From: JANPBY01 sp963805505 | Lineage (GTDB): Bacteria; Actinomycetota; Actinomycetes; DATJPE01 | DNA length: 64,000 nt | Reading direction: 5' to 3' | Assembly (NCBI GenBank): GCA_963805505.1 | Contig: CAWDUP010000002.1 | Coordinates: forward strand, 186,001-250,000 | In this document: piece after piece, positions 59,191-64,000 of the stretch | Numbering within the stretch: position 1 is the stretch's first letter | How the letters are laid out: the number at the start of each line of letters is the position of its first letter | Translations under genes and position numbers: made by a program | The notes under the pieces: generated by a model | Database searches by the model: none | Told to the model about the DNA's origin: nothing | What the model saw: the letters and a program-made list of their open reading frames with translations, nothing else

Positions 59191-62040
59191 TCAGACCAGC
59201 GCGTAGTAGGTCCACGAAACGGTGAAGGTCTTGGCCTCGTACTGGTCACCACCTTGCAGGCGCAGATCCCACCTCAGCTTCTGGCCCTTGAGCAGACTCG
59301 CCTTGAGCGAGATCTTCTTCGCGCGGTGGTTGCCGGTCCGCTCGTGCAGATGAGACGTGGCGGCGACGTCGCTCCGGGCGTCGATGTAGCGCAAGTCAGC
59401 TACCGCACCGCTGCTGCCCCGTGCGTAGGTGCTGACCTGCACCGAGCCGTACTTCGGCGCCTTAGGCACCTTCAGGTGATGACGGCTCACGACCAGGCCG
59501 CCACAAGAGTTCCAGTACGCCGCACCCGTCGCCCAGGAGCTGCGGGAAACATAGGAGCACGTGTCGCCTCCCGCCCGCGACCAGTAGTCGAAGGACCCCT
59601 CTGCGGTCAGCGTCCGAGACGCCGTGCGCGCCTTGGACAGCCGTTTCGAGGACACCGTGACAGCTGACTTCTTGCTCGTGGCGCGGTTGCCGGCGAAATC
59701 TGTGGCCGTGAAGGAGACCCGATAAGTGCCATTGGGCAGGTGCGCTCCCGACGGCTTGCGGCCCTTGAACCGGAAGGCCGTCGTTCCGGCGGCGACGCCG
59801 GACCGGGTCTTGGACCAGACCGTGTGCCCTGCGCCGTTCACCACCTGCGCCGTCAGCGACTTGGCTGACTCGCTCACGCTGACCGACAACGAGGTGCTGT
59901 CCCGATAGCCGTCCTTGACCGGGTAGACAGTGCGGTAGGTCGTCGAAGGATGGGTCAGTTTCGGGCTTCTCAGGTCTATTCGCAGGGTCCGCGAGGCCTC
60001 ACCAGCGAGCAGCTCGCCGGAGACCGAAGCACTCGTGTGCAGCTCGAGGACGTACTTCCCCGAGGCGGCCACAACTCCTCCGGGACCCTTGCCCTTCCAG
60101 GTCCAGGAGTGCGTGCCCTTCGACTGAACTCCCAGGTCCTTGATCGTGAAAGCCTTTCCGCTGCTCTTGCGGACGGTGATGGCCACCGCCGAGGCGACAT
60201 CGAGACGGTACGAGAGGGTCGTGGAGTCCTTTCGCCCGTCGCCGTCAGGTGAGAAGGGGTTGGGCTTGACGCTGGCGATCGTCGGAGACAGGTGGGCGAC
60301 GGTGACCGACACCTGGCTCGAGGCATTGTTGTTGGCGCATGTCTTGGCGGTGGCGTCGCAAGCCACGACGGTGAGGCTGTGGGTCCCGGGCGTGAGAGCC
60401 GTGGCTGCCACCGAGATCGAGAACGGCGCCGACCGGTCGGTCCCGAGGGTCTGCGCGCCGTCAGCGACGAAACGCACGGCCGGGCTGCTGCTGTCTGCGG
60501 TGAACTCGAAGTCCTCGGTCACCCGTTGGCCATCCGCGGGTGCGGTGATGATCGGCGGCGCGTTGTCGATGTCGACAGGGACATCGGTCCCCCCGGCGGA
60601 ACAGTTCGTACCCTGGCACGCGACGACCCGGATGGTCTGCGCACCCGCCGAACCTGCTGTTGGCAGGCTCAGATCCGCCTTGCCGCCCGCCACGTCTGCG
60701 TCGACCGACGGTCCCCGCCCGACCAGGAACGCACGGATACGCGTGACCCCCGCCTCGACTCCGGCGACGTGGATCGCCACATCACCCGAGACCACCGATC
60801 CCGGGGTCGGTTGGGTCACCGAAGGCCCGGAGAGGTCCAGGGTGTAGCCGAGTGCTGCATGAGCGTTGACCAACCCAGCGTGGAAACCGAAGTCCTTGGT
60901 GCTTGCAGTGGCGGTCAGAGCCTTGCGCACCCCTGCCTGGTCAAGATCGGGCCGCGACGCCCGGACGAGCGCGGCGATACCGGCCACCAGGGGCGAGGCG
61001 AATGACGTGCCGTCTCCCGATACGTAGTCGGCCTCGGTCGAGAAGTTGTGGTTCGCTCCGAAGACGTGCACGCCCGGGGCACCGACATCCACCCAGTCAC
61101 CATGCTGGGAGAACCCCGCCCTGCTGCCACCGCCCGCCGTGGTCGCTCCCACAGCCAGCACCCCTGGCAGCGCCGCGGGGTAGAACTTCGAGGTACCGCC
61201 GGAGTTCCCCGCCGCTGCCACGACCACGACATCGTCCGCGACAGCGCGTGCAACTGCCGCCTTCACAGCCGGATCGTCCACGCCGCTGCCGAGTGACAAG
61301 TTGATGACGTCCGCTCCGTTTGTCGCTGCCCAGTCGATGCCGTTGGCGAGGTCGGCGTTCGTGATCTTGTCTTGGGAGTTGGCGACCTTGACTGCGAGGA
61401 TCTTTGCGTTCCAGCCGGTGCCGGCTACGCCTTCGTTGTTGTTGGTCGACGCGGCCGCCATGGAGGCGACCGCGGTCCCGTGGCCGATCGAGTCGGTCAC
61501 GGCCGCCGCTTCGCTGCGCAAGGGTGCGTTGTAGCTGTCGACGACCTTTCCCGCGAGATCCGGGTGTCCGACGGCGACCCCGCTGTCGACCACGGCGATC
61601 GTGATGTTCGACCCGTGGCTGACCGTCCACGCCGACGGCAGCTTGAGCGCCTTGAGTGACTTGGCCTGCTCGTCGTAGAGCTTGTCGTTGGGCACGTCGA
61701 ACAGTGAGTACGTCGTCTCCGGGACGACGCTGTCGACCAGTGTCGAGCCCTCGATCCGTCGAGTGAGCTCCAACGCGGTTGTTTCGGGAACCTCGACCGT
61801 CAACGTGCGGCCGGCCGGGTTGGGGTCGACGACCGCGAGGCCGTCCGCAGCGAACGCGGCCAGCTGCTCGGCCAGCTCGGGTGCCTGGCGCGCGCCGTCG
61901 GTGAGTACGACCATCCGAACGCGAGGCCCGCCGATCTCTGTCCCGCTCGAGCTGTCGTCGGCGGCGGCTGGGCTGATGGCCAACAGCGACCCCGCCAGTG
62001 CCGCGACCACCGCGAGCGGTAACCCACGATTCCACGTCAC
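59191..62040 (-). CDS. Secreted subtilisin-like serine protease (S8) with C-terminal Ig-like domains
   Basis: 949 residues, GTG start. Sec signal LAVVAALAGSLLAISPAAA, a propeptide up to about 110, then the S8 catalytic domain (125-400) with Asp152 in VVDSGVAV, His187 in GHGTAVAS, Asn279 in AAAGNSGG and Ser346 in DGTSFASP. The second half is beta-rich: Ig-like repeats (AINVAGVEAGV-type strands) carrying four Cys in pairs, a FlgD/Ig-type module (PNPFSPDGDGRKDST near residue 600) and more beta domains to the end. It acts outside the cell, probably on proteins. The next gene upstream is also secreted. Confidence 0.9.
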   Translation of the reverse strand: MTWNRGLPLAVVAALAGSLLAISPAAADDSSSGTEIGGPRVRMVVLTDGARQAPELAEQLAAFAADGLAVVDPNPAGRTLTVEVPETTALELTRRIEGSTLVDSVVPETTYSLFDVPNDKLYDEQAKSLKALKLPSAWTVSHGSNITIAVVDSGVAVGHPDLAGKVVDSYNAPLRSEAAAVTDSIGHGTAVASMAAASTNNNEGVAGTGWNAKILAVKVANSQDKITNADLANGIDWAATNGADVINLSLGSGVDDPAVKAAVARAVADDVVVVAAAGNSGGTSKFYPAALPGVLAVGATTAGGGSRAGFSQHGDWVDVGAPGVHVFGANHNFSTEADYVSGDGTSFASPLVAGIAALVRASRPDLDQAGVRKALTATASTKDFGFHAGLVNAHAALGYTLDLSGPSVTQPTPGSVVSGDVAIHVAGVEAGVTRIRAFLVGRGPSVDADVAGGKADLSLPTAGSAGAQTIRVVACQGTNCSAGGTDVPVDIDNAPPIITAPADGQRVTEDFEFTADSSSPAVRFVADGAQTLGTDRSAPFSISVAATALTPGTHSLTVVACDATAKTCANNNASSQVSVTVAHLSPTIASVKPNPFSPDGDGRKDSTTLSYRLDVASAVAITVRKSSGKAFTIKDLGVQSKGTHSWTWKGKGPGGVVAASGKYVLELHTSASVSGELLAGEASRTLRIDLRSPKLTHPSTTYRTVYPVKDGYRDSTSLSVSVSESAKSLTAQVVNGAGHTVWSKTRSGVAAGTTAFRFKGRKPSGAHLPNGTYRVSFTATDFAGNRATSKKSAVTVSSKRLSKARTASRTLTAEGSFDYWSRAGGDTCSYVSRSSWATGAAYWNSCGGLVVSRHHLKVPKAPKYGSVQVSTYARGSSGAVADLRYIDARSDVAATSHLHERTGNHRAKKISLKASLLKGQKLRWDLRLQGGDQYEAKTFTVSWTYYALV

Positions 62041-62091
62041 AACTGAGCCCCCGGGCCTGTCTGTCTAGGAGATGACGTGGCCGACTCTCGG

Positions 62092-63930
62092 CTACGGCTG
62101 ATACCAGTATCCGACGTAATAGGCCCGCAGGTCGAACCCGCCCTTGCTCGCCGCGAGATCAGTCGATCCTTCGGCGAGCGGAGTTACCACGAACGCGGTG
62201 TGGTCGCTGCCCTTGCGGGGGCTGGCCGCTCGGGTGTCGGGCTGGGTCTGCCCGGACCGCCAGGCGACCAGCGCTCCTCCCTTGGTGAATCCGACCATCG
62301 TCGCCTGCAACGCCACAGCGGTGACGCCGTCGGTCGGTAGCCTGCCCACGCCAGCCAGGTCTGCGGAGACCACGCGGCCCGAGGTCAGGCGACCGCTGAC
62401 CCCCTTGCCGGTGAGGGTGTTGATGACCTTGCGCGGCTTGAGCACCATGAATCGAGACCCGCCCTCGGTGGTGGCCGGTGCCCACCAGCCGGCGACGTCG
62501 AGGCGCACGTGGCGAGTCCCCGAGCTGTCGTTTCGGATCGTCACCGTCCCCACCGACGAAACGCGCGCGATCACCAGATTCGTTTGCAGACTGTGCGCGC
62601 GGGCGCGAATCGACGTCACGTCAGCAGCCGGAGGTGGGTCGTCCGGGTCGAACACCGTCAGCCCACCCTTCGAGGATCCCGCGGACAGGGTGGCGGTGAG
62701 GGCGACCGCCGCAACGCCTCCCTGGGGAAGGCCACCCAGACCCGCGACATCGACCACGCGAGCCTCGCCCGGCGCTAGCGGGCCGCCCGAGGCGCGTGTG
62801 TCGACGATTCGCTCGGGATCGCTTGGGTGGAACAACAGCGTGCCTTCGCCAGGGGCTCGGTAGTAGCCCAGCACGTCGGCCGTGACGTCAGCTGCGCCCG
62901 TCGTCAGGGTCAGACTCACGCGACCGTTCGACCCGACCGGAACGGTGACGGCACCGAGGCCGTCGACCTCCATCCCGGTGGTGGACGCACGCAGCCGTTT
63001 CCACGCAGAGCCGGTCGGCTCGATGAGCAGCTTCGTCGGCGCGTTCGGGGACCAGACCTGCAGGGACAAGACCACTGCGGAGACGCCCGTGGCCGGGACC
63101 CCCCCGACGCCGGTGACCTGGAGGTCGATTCTGCGGCCCTCGCCGGCGTAGTTGTCCTGACTGAGCCGGCAGCGAGCGGCCACGCCAACACCAGCGGCCG
63201 TGTCGAGAATCCGCGCCGGAGGCAGCGCGACGAACTCCTGGCCAGATTTCGTCACCGGTGGTGCCGTGGCGGCGGATCCCAGCCGTGGGCAGCTCGGCGC
63301 CTTGACCGCCTTCCCGCTCCAGAAGGAGGTCTCCGCAGCGGCTCCGTCCCAGGTGAAGGAGAAGTGGACATGGTTGCGGTGACAGGTCGTGTCGTACGCG
63401 GCGGACAGCGTGCTGGAGCAGTTGTTGTACTCCGCCCAGCCACGACCGGGGTCGTACATCCGGAACATCTTGTTGTTCCAGACGATGTACATCAGACCCA
63501 TGCGGCGGGCGATGGCCTGCTGGTGTCCTTGAGCATCAGGTGCCAGCAGCCAGGCAAGGAACGCTTTGGCGTCCTTGCGCTGCGCCTTTCCCGAGATCAT
63601 CCAGTCCAGCGCACGACCCTCCATGTGTTCGGAGGTGCCCTTGGTGCCGGTGCAGGATCTGGTGATCCCGTAGGCGGTCGTGCCGTACGTGGCCGTCAGT
63701 AGTGCCTGAAGCTTCTTCGGTCCCTTCCGTGCGACGGGGTCGCACAGCTGAGCTCCTTGATAGCTCGGCTGCGGCTCGATCCCCTTGGGCAGGGCAGGCA
63801 AGGCAGGCAGGGGCACCCCGGTCGCTGCCACTGCCGCAGTGGGGATCCAGGCTGTCGCGGCCAGGCCGGACACGAGCAGGCAGCAGGCCACAAGCGCGCG
63901 CAGCACCCGCGGGGCCGGGGAGGTCCTCAC
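62092..63930 (-). CDS. Secreted protein with M15-like peptidase domain and three repeated beta modules
   Basis: 612 residues, GTG start. Signal peptide to about residue 36 (ALVACCLLVSGLAATAWIP). The N-terminal domain keeps the LAS/M15 metal pattern: His102 and Asp109 in EHMEGRALDW, and His187-x-His189 in HRNHVHFSF, as in D,D-peptidases and VanX-like folds; four Cys could form disulfides. From about 235, three modules of roughly 110 residues start ARILDTAAGVG, RIVDTRASGG and KVINTLTGKG, each ending in a beta-rich domain; such modules occur in actinobacterial surface proteins. The 52 bases between it and the protease gene, and the 70 upstream, show no clear promoter. Substrate unknown; peptidoglycan is likely. 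Confidence 0.82.
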   Translation of the reverse strand: MRTSPAPRVLRALVACCLLVSGLAATAWIPTAAVAATGVPLPALPALPKGIEPQPSYQGAQLCDPVARKGPKKLQALLTATYGTTAYGITRSCTGTKGTSEHMEGRALDWMISGKAQRKDAKAFLAWLLAPDAQGHQQAIARRMGLMYIVWNNKMFRMYDPGRGWAEYNNCSSTLSAAYDTTCHRNHVHFSFTWDGAAAETSFWSGKAVKAPSCPRLGSAATAPPVTKSGQEFVALPPARILDTAAGVGVAARCRLSQDNYAGEGRRIDLQVTGVGGVPATGVSAVVLSLQVWSPNAPTKLLIEPTGSAWKRLRASTTGMEVDGLGAVTVPVGSNGRVSLTLTTGAADVTADVLGYYRAPGEGTLLFHPSDPERIVDTRASGGPLAPGEARVVDVAGLGGLPQGGVAAVALTATLSAGSSKGGLTVFDPDDPPPAADVTSIRARAHSLQTNLVIARVSSVGTVTIRNDSSGTRHVRLDVAGWWAPATTEGGSRFMVLKPRKVINTLTGKGVSGRLTSGRVVSADLAGVGRLPTDGVTAVALQATMVGFTKGGALVAWRSGQTQPDTRAASPRKGSDHTAFVVTPLAEGSTDLAASKGGFDLRAYYVGYWYQP

Positions 63931-64000
63931 CTTCTGGTCATCGGTTGCCGCCGAGCCGATCTCAAGCCGCCTCTCTACGATGGACTGACGCTAGGACGGA

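Overview
The window is a high-GC actinobacterial chromosome segment. Gene content and order (lpdA, PNP, sugar mutase, add, deoA and cdd; trpS, yihY and a D,D-carboxypeptidase; icd, mdh, DUF3017, folD, purH, purN, a PerM-like membrane protein, sucD/sucC, pcrA) match Mycobacterium and Streptomyces arrangements. Together with the amine dehydrogenase-type enzyme they suggest a Nocardioides-like organism (family Nocardioidaceae); the family is inferred from synteny, not from a marker gene. I see no rRNA, tRNA, CRISPR, prophage or insertion sequence.

Layout. 1-1.7 kb: tail of apbE converging on lpdA. 1.8-4.7 kb: gamma-glutamylcyclotransferase-like protein, purine nucleoside phosphorylase and a PGM2-type phosphosugar mutase. 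4.8-9.2 kb: a MerR-type regulator followed by two overlapping ABC-2 ATPase/permease pairs. 9.2-13.9 kb: two GNAT proteins around deoC and an unusual pair of aldehyde dehydrogenases, the second lacking its catalytic half. 13.9-22.3 kb: add, an unknown protein, and a nucleoside import and salvage operon (BMP lipoprotein, two-domain ATPase, two permeases, cdd, deoA). 22.4-29.5 kb: a TetR gene flanked by two operators, with an aminotransferase and the catalytic subunit of a methylmalonyl-CoA-type mutase on one side and an acyl-CoA dehydrogenase and an ADP-forming acyl-CoA synthetase on the other. 29.5-39.9 kb: dacB, yihY, 2'-5' RNA ligase, trpS, a CorC-type protein, glpD and a 1174-residue cyclase/ATPase/TPR protein. 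40-54 kb: TCA and one-carbon/purine housekeeping genes, interrupted by broken genes between 43.9 and 49.9 kb. 52.2-54.9 kb: a trimethylamine-dehydrogenase-like flavoprotein, a duplicated hairpin-forming repeat and the B12-binding mutase subunit. 55-64 kb: lipase, M23 peptidase, pcrA, a subtilisin-like secreted protease and a secreted M15-like protein.

How they work together. Nucleosides imported by the ABC system are deaminated (Cdd, Add), phosphorolysed (DeoA, PNP), and the sugar phosphates pass through a mutase to DeoC and then, plausibly, the aldehyde dehydrogenases. No DeoB phosphopentomutase is present; the PGM2-type mutase next to PNP is the obvious candidate for that step. The TetR locus looks like an amine/organic-acid to acyl-CoA catabolic regulon. 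Its 16-bp operator, CTGAA-N6-TTCAG, appears at both of its flanks and again 26 kb away upstream of the trimethylamine-dehydrogenase-like gene, tying that gene to the regulon.

Most interesting: (1) this three-site TetR regulon; (2) the TMADH-family enzyme in which the flavin-linking Cys, one Fe-S Cys and one substrate-cage Trp are replaced; (3) the 112-bp tandem hairpin repeat at 54.25-54.47 kb; (4) an 18-bp palindrome immediately upstream of icd; (5) clustered frameshifts at 44-50 kb, which are either gene decay or assembly error.
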